Assembly: GCA_021371965.1 (NCBI GenBank)
Contig: JAJFVE010000059.1
Span: forward strand, 1 to 37,190
Direction of reading: 5' to 3'
Length of the DNA stretch: 37,190 nt
DNA from: Planctomycetaceae bacterium
GTDB lineage: Bacteria > Planctomycetota > Phycisphaerae > SM23-33
Under the pieces are notes generated by a model. That model was not told the origin of the DNA and did not search any database. It worked only from the letters and a program-made list of their open reading frames with translations. The translations under genes were made by a program, and so were the position numbers. Below are positions 8,103 to 15,134 of the stretch, in pieces; the first letter of the stretch is position 1, and each line of letters opens with the position of its first letter.

Positions 8103-9362
8103 ATGACTGAATTTGACAACACTCCCGCTCCGTCCCAGACCGGCCGCGCCGAAGGGCACGTGTTCCATCAGCACTTCAGCGTATCCTTCGACTACCCGGT
8201 GTACTTCACGCGCGGGCTCTTCGCCCCGGACAACAACCTGCTCCTGGACGTGCTCGAACGCCTCGGCGAAAAACGCGTGCATCGCGCCGCCGTCTTCATC
8301 GACGCGGGCCTGGCGGCCGCCTGGCCGCAGTTGTCCGCGGCCGTCGTCGAATACTTCCATGCCCGCGCCGGTCGCGCGGAACTGGCCCTGCCGCCGCAGC
8401 TCGTCCGTGGCGGCGAAGACGCCAAGCAGAGCTGGGACCTGGTTCGCTCTGTGATGTCGTCGCTGGGCAACGCGCACCTGGACCGCCAGAGTTACGTGAT
8501 TGCCATCGGGGGCGGTGCGGTGCTGGACATGGTCGGCTTTGCCGCCTCGCTAGTGCACCGCGGCCTGCGCCTGGTGCGGCTGCCCAGCACGACGCTGGCC
8601 CAGGACGACGCCGGCGTGGGCGTCAAGACCGGCATGAACGAGCACGGGGCCAAGAACTTCGTCGGCACGTTCGCCCCGCCCTTCGCGGTGCTCAACGACT
8701 TCGATCTGCTGACCACGCTGAGCGGCCGCGACTGGACGGCAGGACTGGCCGAGGCGTTCAAGGTCGCCCTTATTAAGGACGCGGCGCTGCTGGAGGTGCT
8801 GTGCGCCCAGGCCGCCGCGCTGGCCGCCCGCGACGCCGCCGCGATGGAAGAAATCATCCGCCGCACCGCCATCCTGCATCTGGAGCACATCCGCGACGGC
8901 GGCGACCCGTTCGAGACCGGCTCGGCCCGCCCGCTGGATTTCGGCCACTGGGCCGCGCATAAGATTGAGACGATGACCGCCTACGCCGTCGGCCACGGGC
9001 AGGCCGTCGCTATCGGCATCGCCATCGACCTGCACTGCGCGATGTCGCAGGGGCTGATCACGCCGGCCGAGTTTGACCGCGTGCTGGCGGCTATGATTGC
9101 CTGCGGCCTGCCGGTGTGGGACGCCTGTCTGGCCCGCCGCACTGACCAAGGCGAGCTCGAGATTCTCGAAGGTCTGCGCCAGTTCCAGGAGCACCTGGGC
9201 GGCACGTTGACGATCACGCTGCCCGACGGCCTGGGCCGCAAGTGCGAAGTGCACCACATGGACGCCGGCCGGATCGAGAACGCGCTGGCTTGGCTTTCGC
9301 GCCGCGACAGAGAGATCACGAATGACACGAATGGGTCGAATGGGTCAAAGAGAAAAGCTTAG
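8103..9362 (+). CDS. eboD: EboD-like 3-dehydroquinate synthase-family protein
   Basis: Dehydroquinate-synthase fold (NAD- and metal-dependent sugar-phosphate cyclase type), 419 residues from ATG 8103. The frame stays open further upstream but only through hairpin repeats, so the later start is chosen. The NAD-binding GGGAVLDMVGFAA is at 136-148. The metal ligands are all present: Glu217 in TAGLAEAFK, His282 in LDFGHWAAHKIE, and His298 in AVGHGQAVAIG. The EboD branch has GHW where AroB has GHT, consistent with a different substrate. It is not expected to be the shikimate-pathway enzyme, since no aro gene is near and the neighbours are ebo genes. The last 15 residues (ITNDTNGSNGSKRKA) come from a 9-bp repeat that runs into the gene. 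Confidence 0.86.
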   Translation: MTEFDNTPAPSQTGRAEGHVFHQHFSVSFDYPVYFTRGLFAPDNNLLLDVLERLGEKRVHRAAVFIDAGLAAAWPQLSAAVVEYFHARAGRAELALPPQLVRGGEDAKQSWDLVRSVMSSLGNAHLDRQSYVIAIGGGAVLDMVGFAASLVHRGLRLVRLPSTTLAQDDAGVGVKTGMNEHGAKNFVGTFAPPFAVLNDFDLLTTLSGRDWTAGLAEAFKVALIKDAALLEVLCAQAAALAARDAAAMEEIIRRTAILHLEHIRDGGDPFETGSARPLDFGHWAAHKIETMTAYAVGHGQAVAIGIAIDLHCAMSQGLITPAEFDRVLAAMIACGLPVWDACLARRTDQGELEILEGLRQFQEHLGGTLTITLPDGLGRKCEVHHMDAGRIENALAWLSRRDREITNDTNGSNGSKRKA

Positions 9363-9495
9363 CCACAAAGAACACGAAGGAGACGGGGCAAGAGCTCTGA
9401 TTTCAGATCGCTTTCTCTTCTCTGTGACCTTTGTGATCTTCGTGGCAAGGTTGTAAGTATTTCCCATTCGTCTTATTCGTGACATTCGTGTTCGT
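9316..9495. repeat. Nested inverted 9-bp-period repeats spanning the eboD-eboE junction
   Basis: Outer left arm: TCACGAATG, ACACGAATG, GGTCGAATG, GGTCAAAGA (9316-9351), lying inside eboD. Outer right arm at 9463-9495 is the inverted form (CCCATTCGT, later TTCGTGACATTCGTGTTCG). Inner left arm at 9362-9385 (GCCACAAAGAACACGAAGG) faces an inner right arm at about 9420-9447 (ACCTTTGTGATCTTCGTGGC). The whole could fold into one long imperfect stem with a nested inner stem. All units have a 9-nt step. It occupies the full 150-bp gap; no promoter or ribosome site for eboE is evident there. Confidence 0.7.
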
Positions 9496-9512
9496 CTTAT
9501 CGGAAACAAGAA

Positions 9513-10703
9513 ATGCTCATCCGCTCAAAACCTCCGCTGCATCTGACGTACTGCCTCAACGTCCATCCGGGCGAGACGTGGGCGGAGAATCTGTCAGCCA
9601 TCGCCACCAGCGCCATCGCCGTGCGTGATCGCCTGGGCTGGACGCAGCCGTTCGGGCTGGGTCTGCGGCTGGGCGCGCGTGCGGCGGGGGAACTGCTCGA
9701 GGGCGGGCGGCTGGCCGAGTTCCGGCGTTTCCTGGCCGACCGCGGCCTGTACGTCTTCACGATCAACGGTTTTCCGTACGGGCAGTTTCACAAGACTGCC
9801 GTCAAGCAGGACGTCTACCGCCCCGACTGGCGGCAGGAGTCGCGCCGGACCTATACGCTGCAATTGGCCGACATCCTCGCTGCCGTGCTGCCCGAAGGCG
9901 TCAGCGGCAGCATCTCCACCGTGCCCGGTTCGTACAAGGGCTGGATCCACGGGCCCTCGCAGGTGCAGGCGATGGTCGAGAACATCGCCGCCGTAGCGCT
10001 GCACATGGACGAGCTGCACGCCCGCACCGGCCGCGAGATTTGCCTGGCCCTGGAGCCCGAGCCCGACTGCTACATAGAGACCACCGACGAGGCCGTCGCG
10101 TTCTTTGCCGGTCCGATGAAGGAAACCGGCGCCGCCTGGCTGGAGCGCAACGGCCGCGACGAGCAGGCGGCGGCCGACATCCTCGCCCGCCGCGTGGGGC
10201 TGTGCTTCGACACCGCGCACATGGCCGTCGAGTTCGAGGACCTCGGTGAAAGCCTGGACAAGCTCTCAGCCGCCGGCGTTGGCGTGGCAAAGATCCACCT
10301 CAGCTCGGCGCTGTCGGTCGGCCCCGGCGCCGACGCCCCAGCCGCGCTGGCGGCCTTCGACGAGCGCGTGTATCTGCACCAGGTGAAAGTGCGCGGCGCC
10401 TCGGGACAGATCCAGTCCTACCCCGACCTGCCCCACGCCCTGGAGGGCGCCGACCCGGCCGGGCAGTGGCGCGTGCACTTCCACGTGCCGCTGTTCTTCA
10501 GCGCCCGCGGCGAACTTCGGTCCACCGCTGCGCAGCTCAAGGACGCCCTGCCCCAGCGCATCGCGGGCGGCCTGACGGAGCATCTGGAGATCGAAACCTA
10601 CACCTTCGCCGTCCTGCCGCCCGAGTTGGCCGCACCGGACCTCCCGGCCGCCCTGGCCCGCGAGTACAACTGGGTGACGGAGAATCTCCTGGCAAACCCC
10701 TGA
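9513..10703 (+). CDS. eboE: EboE-like metabolite traffic protein (xylose-isomerase-like TIM barrel)
   Basis: A sugar phosphate isomerase/epimerase superfamily protein of 396 residues. The N terminus HLTYCLNVHPGETW and the segment FTINGFPYGQFH (82-93) are the features by which I recognise EboE. Metal-site motifs are LALEPEPDC (Glu181/Glu183) and GLCFDTAHMAVEFED (Asp233, His236). IHLSSAL and WRVHFHVPLFF follow, and LEIETYTF holds the last Glu. No signal peptide or membrane segment. It closes the same-strand run that starts with the NusG-like gene. Function in the Ebo pathway is unassigned in what I know; cytoplasmic chemistry on a polyol or sugar moiety is an inference. Confidence 0.85.
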   Translation: MLIRSKPPLHLTYCLNVHPGETWAENLSAIATSAIAVRDRLGWTQPFGLGLRLGARAAGELLEGGRLAEFRRFLADRGLYVFTINGFPYGQFHKTAVKQDVYRPDWRQESRRTYTLQLADILAAVLPEGVSGSISTVPGSYKGWIHGPSQVQAMVENIAAVALHMDELHARTGREICLALEPEPDCYIETTDEAVAFFAGPMKETGAAWLERNGRDEQAAADILARRVGLCFDTAHMAVEFEDLGESLDKLSAAGVGVAKIHLSSALSVGPGADAPAALAAFDERVYLHQVKVRGASGQIQSYPDLPHALEGADPAGQWRVHFHVPLFFSARGELRSTAAQLKDALPQRIAGGLTEHLEIETYTFAVLPPELAAPDLPAALAREYNWVTENLLANP

Positions 10704-10737
10704 GGATCGCCTGGATTTTCTGGCAGCACACCAGCCG

Positions 10738-11385
10738 CTACTTCTGCGTCTGGAGGCGCAGGGGCTGATGGCGGCGGACAGGGTGGGTGAGGATGATCTC
10801 GGACGTCGGGGCGAAGATCACGCCTTTGGCCTGGATCTGCTTCAGGGCCATCTCCAGACCCGGGCCCGGAAGGGCCACCACCGCATCGCGGGCGAGCACC
10901 ACCGCGAACCCGCGCGATCGCAGGCCCACAGCCGCTTGCTGGATGCCCTGCGACAGCCCGGCCCCGCAGAGGATGAACGTCCCGACATTCAGCTCGGTCA
11001 GCAGGCGCTCGGCCCGCTCGTGCTTGAAGATGTCGGTGAAGCGCATCTCGAAAATGACCTGCTGCACCGTCTCGAAAATGCTGCCCGGCAGGTCGGTGGT
11101 GTTCCGCAAGCCGAAATTGGTTCGCCGCGGCAGGATGGTCTCGGCCAGCTTGTCCTCGCCGTCCGTACCGTCCACGCAGTGCGGCACGTCGGCCATCGGA
11201 CCGATCCGGTGCGGATGCACGCGCAGCACGGTGCTGATGACGGGGATGTCGTCCTGGCGGGCCCAGCGGAAGAGCGCGGCGATGTTCCGGCGAGCCACGG
11301 CCGCGGCCGGAATGTAGCAGGCGCCGGACGAACTGAAGAAATCATCCTGGGATTGCACGTCCATGATGATTCGGTCGTATCGCAT
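10738..11385 (-). CDS. Isochorismatase-fold protein lacking catalytic Cys and Lys
   Basis: Isochorismatase-like hydrolase family, 215 residues from the ATG at 11385, which has a GAGG ribosome site five bases upstream. The Asp of the triad is present in IIMDVQSQDDFF (Asp9). In the segment where the family has C-G-x-x-T-x-x-C-V, this protein reads LCGAGLSQGIQQAA, so the nucleophilic Cys is Gly147. The usual Lys before the R-x-x-x-F segment aligns with Met114 (FEMRFTDIF). The fold looks intact (FILCGAG strand, GLRSRGFAVVLARDAV helix-strand). So it is probably a non-hydrolytic member, either a binding protein or an enzyme using other residues. It converges on eboE with a 34-bp gap; a link to the ebo genes is possible but not shown. 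Confidence 0.75.
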   Translation of the reverse strand: MRYDRIIMDVQSQDDFFSSSGACYIPAAAVARRNIAALFRWARQDDIPVISTVLRVHPHRIGPMADVPHCVDGTDGEDKLAETILPRRTNFGLRNTTDLPGSIFETVQQVIFEMRFTDIFKHERAERLLTELNVGTFILCGAGLSQGIQQAAVGLRSRGFAVVLARDAVVALPGPGLEMALKQIQAKGVIFAPTSEIILTHPVRRHQPLRLQTQK

Positions 11386-11636
11386 AAGCCTCGGCCTTAA
11401 TGCTGATCGGTCATCTGCAACACTATAGGCAGGCATCGGGCCTAATCCAACTTTCGACATTATTACGGTCGACGCGGCGGCGGGGACGAGAAAGAGGCAA
11501 AGAAATCGCAGGCGGGGATTTCACCACAAAGTCACTAAGAAGCATGGCCGTCTCGGCCATTCCCGGCAATTTGCACGGGCGGGACCTGTCCCTCGGGGAC
11601 GCCCGTGGTACTCATGGGCAAGATGCTGCGTTTTTT
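11386..11636. other. Non-coding gap holding hairpin and short-period repeats
   Basis: No gene is supported here. CACCACAAA then GTCACTAAG at 11522-11539 is a 9-bp-period repeat. Hairpin ATGGCC/GGCCAT with loop GTCTC is at 11544-11560. A longer palindrome, CACGGGC (11574-11580) with GCCCGTG (11601-11607), encloses 20 nt that look like an inserted second palindrome (GGGAC, GTCCC, GGGGAC). The isochorismatase-like gene's promoter should lie near 11400-11450 on the minus strand, but I cannot pick it out. Confidence 0.7.
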
Positions 11637-11858
11637 CTACGGCCACCAGGCATGGACTGCCGCCAGGGCAGCGCCCAAGGCGCCCAGACCCAGCACGATG
11701 TAGCATACCAGCCCCAGCACCGCCAGCGGCAGTTGATGCAAGTGCTTGACACGAACGGTCTTATAAACCACCGCCACCGACAGGCACAGCGGCAGCATCA
11801 GCCAGACCTGCAAGCCCCAGGGCAGGGCCACCGGATTGTAGAACAAGGCCGCGATCAC
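11637..11858 (-). CDS. Small membrane protein, 73 residues
   Basis: The start is the GTG at 11858-11856, overlapping the TGA of the upstream gene (11857-11855) as GTGA, with a clear AGGAG ribosome site eight bases before it. This makes a translationally coupled pair. The protein has two hydrophobic segments: one from VWLMLPLCLSVAVVY, one from LAVLGLVCYIVLGLGALGAA, joined by a basic loop (KTVRVKHLHQ). It ends in HAWWP. No family is recognised. The coupling and the shared membrane location suggest it works with the preceding TM2-like protein. Confidence 0.65.
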   Translation of the reverse strand: MIAALFYNPVALPWGLQVWLMLPLCLSVAVVYKTVRVKHLHQLPLAVLGLVCYIVLGLGALGAALAAVHAWWP

Positions 11859-12397
11859 CTGGATGGCTCCTGGGTTTCTTCGCGCCGCGGTTCGCCGCTG
11901 ACGCCGGCAGCCGCCAGCACCAGCGCGTCGAAGATGCACAACAGGTTCAACAGGCCGGCGATTCCGGCGTACGACTGGGCGACGTTGGCCACCTGCGGCG
12001 GCAGCGCCACGCCCATTTCAACCAGGGCTTCCTGCCGGGCGGCCGCGCTGGCGGCATAGCGGTTGGCGTTGAAGTTCCGATCGGCCTGGAGCTTTTGCAC
12101 GGCTTTGTCGTGGACGATCTGGGCCGCTTCGATATCGATGCTGCGGCTGCGGCGCCAGCCGATCAGGCCGTGCGAGCCGGCGAACATCTGGGCGATGAAC
12201 CACCACCGCTGTTCGCGCGGGTCGACGGTCATCACCCCGCCAATGCCGACGCCGGACCAGAACGTCGCGGCGATGATGATGAAGATGATCGCCCCGCGGA
12301 CCGGTCGGCCGAGGTACACGTGCCCCGCCCCCGGCACCAACCAGGCCAGCACCGCCGCCACGAACATCCAGGGTTTGCGTTTGCGTTGCATTTCCAT
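11855..12397 (-). CDS. TM2-like membrane protein, planctomycete type
   Basis: 180 residues from the ATG at 12397 (a second ATG two codons later is possible; no good ribosome site for either). After a short basic start (MEMQRKRKPW) there is a TM2-like hairpin: VLAWLVPGAGHVYLGRPVRG, with the G-x-G-x-x-Y-x-G pattern, then a strongly hydrophobic IIFIIIAATFW. The middle is soluble and charged (RSRSIDIEAAQIVHDKAV), and a final membrane segment is NLLCIFDALVLAAAGV. Similar DUF6677-type proteins are common in planctomycetes and have no assigned function; the family name is from memory. The frame extends upstream to 12535, but through a hairpin repeat, so that part is not included. Confidence 0.7.
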   Translation of the reverse strand: MEMQRKRKPWMFVAAVLAWLVPGAGHVYLGRPVRGAIIFIIIAATFWSGVGIGGVMTVDPREQRWWFIAQMFAGSHGLIGWRRSRSIDIEAAQIVHDKAVQKLQADRNFNANRYAASAAARQEALVEMGVALPPQVANVAQSYAGIAGLLNLLCIFDALVLAAAGVSGEPRREETQEPSR

Positions 12398-12475
12398 GGC
12401 AATAGAAGGGGCATTGTCGCCACTATAGCCCATCCGGTCAAGGACAGAACTGCGTTCCAACAGCACGGCCATCAG

Positions 12476-12494
12476 CACGGGCATCTTGCCCGTG
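12476..12494. repeat. Hairpin of the GTCTC-type family, loop ATCTT
   Basis: Stem CACGGGC/GCCCGTG with a 5-nt loop, in the divergent gap between the TM2-like gene and the PAS gene. Confidence 0.8.
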
Positions 12495-12537
12495 AACATC
12501 GTGTCGTCCCCTGCGGACGCGTGGCTTCCTCGCATGG

Positions 12538-12566
12538 TTGCTATCTGTCAAAGACTTGCTCATAAT
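12538..12566 (+). promoter_or_regulatory. Possible sigma-70 promoter for the PAS gene
   Basis: TTGCTA at 12538-12543, 17-bp spacer, CATAAT at 12561-12566, followed 34 bp later by the gene start. Spacing is ideal and both boxes are partial matches. Confidence 0.4.
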
Positions 12567-12599
12567 GCGTGTAGCAGCTTTAGAGCAGGAGCGAGAACA

Positions 12600-13094
12600 A
12601 TGGATTCGGATCGACTTGACGAGATGTATCGGGAGCTGGTTGCCGAAGTGCGCCAAAGGTGGGTCTGCCTCGATGCTCAAGTCTATCGGGATGTGCTCGA
12701 CTGCATTCCCTCCATAGTTGTGCTCGTTGATGTCGTCGGGACGGTAGTCGACATGAATGCAGCAGCCGCACGCTTCGTCGGCCTCAACAAGGATACTACG
12801 GAACGGCGACTTTGCGGCGATTTCCTGCACTGCCGCCATGCCGAGAAAGAAGTCTGTGGCAAGAGCTTTTCCTGCCCATGCGATGTCCGAGTGGCCTTGG
12901 AGAACGCCTGTCGCGGCAAGAGCACCCACCGCAAGTTGACAACCATCCGTCGCCTTATCGACGGCGCCAACGAGGACCGTCGCGTCTGGGTCACCGCGAT
13001 GCCCTTCCGCTTCAGCGACTGCGAGTTCGCCCTTTTGACCCTTGAGGATATTACCGAACTGGCTGGTCCTGGGATGGGCAGACAAAAAGCGTAG
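12600..13094 (+). CDS. Stand-alone PAS-domain protein with a cysteine cluster
   Basis: 164 residues from the ATG at 12600, with an AGGAG site nine bases upstream. After a helical N terminus, the PAS core starts at DVLDCIPSIVVLVDVVGTVVDMNAAA and ends with FALLTLEDITEL. The loop between the second strand and helix carries Cys72, Cys78, Cys86, Cys92 and Cys94 (GDFLHCRHAEKEVCGK, then FSCPCDVR). PAS domains of two-component sensors often have this CG-x-x-C-x-x-C arrangement, suggesting metal or redox binding. No kinase, cyclase or DNA-binding domain follows, so it must pass its signal to a separate partner. Its own promoter is likely; the AsmA-like gene follows at 78 bp. Confidence 0.8.
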   Translation: MDSDRLDEMYRELVAEVRQRWVCLDAQVYRDVLDCIPSIVVLVDVVGTVVDMNAAAARFVGLNKDTTERRLCGDFLHCRHAEKEVCGKSFSCPCDVRVALENACRGKSTHRKLTTIRRLIDGANEDRRVWVTAMPFRFSDCEFALLTLEDITELAGPGMGRQKA

Positions 13095-13172
13095 GTGGAC
13101 GGAATTGTGCATCGACTCGCGGCTTCCGAGAGGAGCCTGATTCTCTAATGTCTCTGGAATAAGGAGCAAGTC

Positions 13173-14045
13173 ATGAAAAAGATCGTCGTTCGCGTCATCG
13201 TGGTTATCCTGATTCTGATCGTCGTTGTCGTCGGCGGGACATGGGCCATGATCGACAAGCTGGCCAAGAGTGGCATCGAGCAGGGCGGCAAGTATGCCCT
13301 CGGTGTTGACACGGCCGCCGAGGACGTGAATATCAGCCTGCTCAATGGCAGCACCCGCATCGACCAGCTCAAGATCGCCAATCCGGAGGGCTTCAAGAGT
13401 CCACACTTGGTTCTCGCAGGGCTATTCAGCCTGCAAGTGCAGCCTTCCAGCGTCATCGGTAGCCCCGTGGAGGTTTCGTCGTTCGTTCTTGATGGGCTGG
13501 ACGTGAATATTGAACTGGCCGGCGGCAAGAACAATGTCTCCGTCATCCTCGACCACGTTAAGCAACTGGGCGGCAAGGACGCCAAGGCCGGCGGCCCTTC
13601 ATCGAAGGAGCCGGCTGCCGACAAGGGGCCGGGCAAGAAGATCCGCGTGGACACGCTGGTGATCCGCAACGTGGTGGCGAACTTTCACCTGGGAAGCGGC
13701 AAGCCCGTGTGCGTCAAGGTCCCGGCCATCGAATTGAAGAACCTCTCCAGCGACGGTCCCGACGGCGCGACGATCGGGACGCTGGTGGCCAGAATCTTTC
13801 CTGCCGTTATCGCCGCCGTTGTGGAAAAGGGCAGGGGCGACATTCCCGGCGACCTCAGCAGATTGCTGAACGCCGACCTGGCCTCCACGGCCAACGCGAT
13901 GGGCGAGCAGGCGGGCAAAATGCTTCAGCAGACTTCCGGCGACGCGGCTGCCCAGCTCAAGGCCAACGCCGACAAAGCGACCGAGGACATCAACAAGAAT
14001 CTCGGCGCGCCGCTCAAGAACCTGTTCGGCGCTCCCAAGAAATAA
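13173..14045 (+). CDS. AsmA-like membrane-anchored protein
   Basis: 290 residues with a strong ribosome site (AAGGAG, seven bases before ATG). Residues 4-26 form one membrane anchor; the rest is periplasmic. The region EDVNISLLNGSTRIDQLKIANPEGF is the typical AsmA/DUF748 repeat start (a V-x-I-S-L strand, a GxxxIxxLxIANPxGF strand pair). Further beta strands follow (VEVSSFVLDGLDVNIEL; VDTLVIRNVVANFHL; VCVKVPAIELKNL). The Ala/Lys-rich C terminus (about 240-290) is helical. AsmA-like proteins are tied to outer-membrane lipid or protein handling. It lies 28 bp before the DUF4197 gene, so an operon is likely. Confidence 0.72.
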   Translation: MKKIVVRVIVVILILIVVVVGGTWAMIDKLAKSGIEQGGKYALGVDTAAEDVNISLLNGSTRIDQLKIANPEGFKSPHLVLAGLFSLQVQPSSVIGSPVEVSSFVLDGLDVNIELAGGKNNVSVILDHVKQLGGKDAKAGGPSSKEPAADKGPGKKIRVDTLVIRNVVANFHLGSGKPVCVKVPAIELKNLSSDGPDGATIGTLVARIFPAVIAAVVEKGRGDIPGDLSRLLNADLASTANAMGEQAGKMLQQTSGDAAAQLKANADKATEDINKNLGAPLKNLFGAPKK

Positions 14046-14073
14046 TCCGCTTAGACTTGAAGGAGATCGTGCC

Positions 14074-14787
14074 ATGACAATGCGATGCATGCTTGTGGTG
14101 GCGATAGGCGTCGCCGCATTTTCCGGCGGCTGCAACTCGGATTTTGACACCATGGTGGCGGGCATGGGCATACCGCTGGACGACAACACCATTGCCCGCG
14201 GCCTGCAGGAAGCTCTAAAGGTTGGCACCAATAACGCCGTGGTTAAGACCTCCAGCCCGGGCGGGTACTTCAATGATGCCCTGCTCAAGATTGCCGTGCC
14301 GTCGCAGTTCGCCGGGGCCGCGGCCACACTGCGAAAGGTCGGCTTGGGCGGGCAGGTCGATGCCTTTGAGCGGCAGATGAATGCGGCGGCAGAGCACGCC
14401 GCCACTCAGGCAGGTCCGGTTTTCATTGACGCCATCAAGCAGATGACCTTCGATGATGCACGGCTGATACTCACAGGCGGCAGCAAGACGGGGGCGACTG
14501 ACTACTTCCGTCAGAAGACCACCGACCCTCTGAAGAACCTGTACAAGCCAATCGTGTCTGACCAAATGGCTAAGCTGGGCGTCGTGAAGAGCTGGAACGA
14601 CTTGGTCGGGCGATACAACGCCATCCCCTTGGCGACCAAGCCGCAATTGCCGTCCATCGAGGATTACGTTACCAGCCGCGCTCTTGAGGGCCTGTTCAAG
14701 GTGGTGGCCCAGGAAGAGCAGCACATCCGTGAGGATCCGGCCGCGCGCACAACGGCACTACTTAAGAGGGTCTTTGCCCAGCAGTGA
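14074..14787 (+). CDS. DUF4197-family lipoprotein
   Basis: 237 residues, ribosome site AAGGAG before the ATG. Signal peptide with lipobox FSGGC, so Cys20 is the lipidated residue. The mature part matches the DUF4197 style: GLQEALKVGTNNAV, GYFNDALLKIAVP, LRKVGLGGQVDAFERQMNAAAE, IDAIKQMTFDDARLILTGG, ATDYFRQKTTDPL, PIVSDQMAKLGVV and LEGLFKVVAQEEQHIREDP. The family is widespread in Gram-negatives with no known function. It pairs here with an AsmA-like protein, which suggests an envelope role. Confidence 0.85.
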   Translation: MTMRCMLVVAIGVAAFSGGCNSDFDTMVAGMGIPLDDNTIARGLQEALKVGTNNAVVKTSSPGGYFNDALLKIAVPSQFAGAAATLRKVGLGGQVDAFERQMNAAAEHAATQAGPVFIDAIKQMTFDDARLILTGGSKTGATDYFRQKTTDPLKNLYKPIVSDQMAKLGVVKSWNDLVGRYNAIPLATKPQLPSIEDYVTSRALEGLFKVVAQEEQHIREDPAARTTALLKRVFAQQ

Positions 14788-14797
14788 GCTTGGCGAG

Positions 14798-14823
14798 GCA
14801 CAACCAAAAAGTCTGGGTTGTGC
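14798..14823. repeat. Perfect 8-bp hairpin after the DUF4197 gene
   Basis: GCACAACC/GGTTGTGC with a 10-nt loop, 11 bp past the stop codon. The position suits a transcription end, but there is no T-run, so it is not called a terminator. Confidence 0.5.
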
Positions 14824-15134
14824 ATAGATAGGCGTCCCGATCAGTTGAGCACCGGCGTGGATTGTCTGGCTGTCAGGGGGGACAATGGTCGTATTTCCAT
14901 AAATACCTGTAGCTAATGGTGTTATAGAACCATCCTTGTCTGAATCACGCGAAAAACAGACAAGAAGAGACAATTGTTGCCTTGGCCGGGTGTCTTTTGG
15001 GAGCAGACGCGTCGCTGCATCAGAGCCACCGCTGCGCCCACGCGGCCTCTATGCACGAAACCGCTGTGGCTGTGAAAAGTACAACAAAGTGCAAGGAATC
15101 GCAATTGTGGTGAAAGCCAGGTGAAATATCCGGG
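14824..15134. other. Gene-free gap of about 310 bp
   Basis: Lower GC than the flanks. On the minus strand a short open stretch (14973-14758) reads peptide-like segments (SDKDGSITPLATGIYGNTT, AGAQLIGTPIYAQP) that could be the ghost of a secreted protein, but it has no ribosome site or recognisable family. No hairpin of the common family is present here. Confidence 0.4.

Noticed and set aside
9316..9351. 9-bp repeats as replication-origin iterons
   Set aside because: The units recur at many sites, run into coding sequence and have no initiator gene or AT-rich unwinding region beside them.
14798..14823. Perfect hairpin as a terminator
   Set aside because: No run of T after the stem on either strand.
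14758..14973. Short minus-strand open stretch with protein-like segments after the DUF4197 gene
   Set aside because: No ribosome site, no family and no continuation; noted only as a possible ghost.
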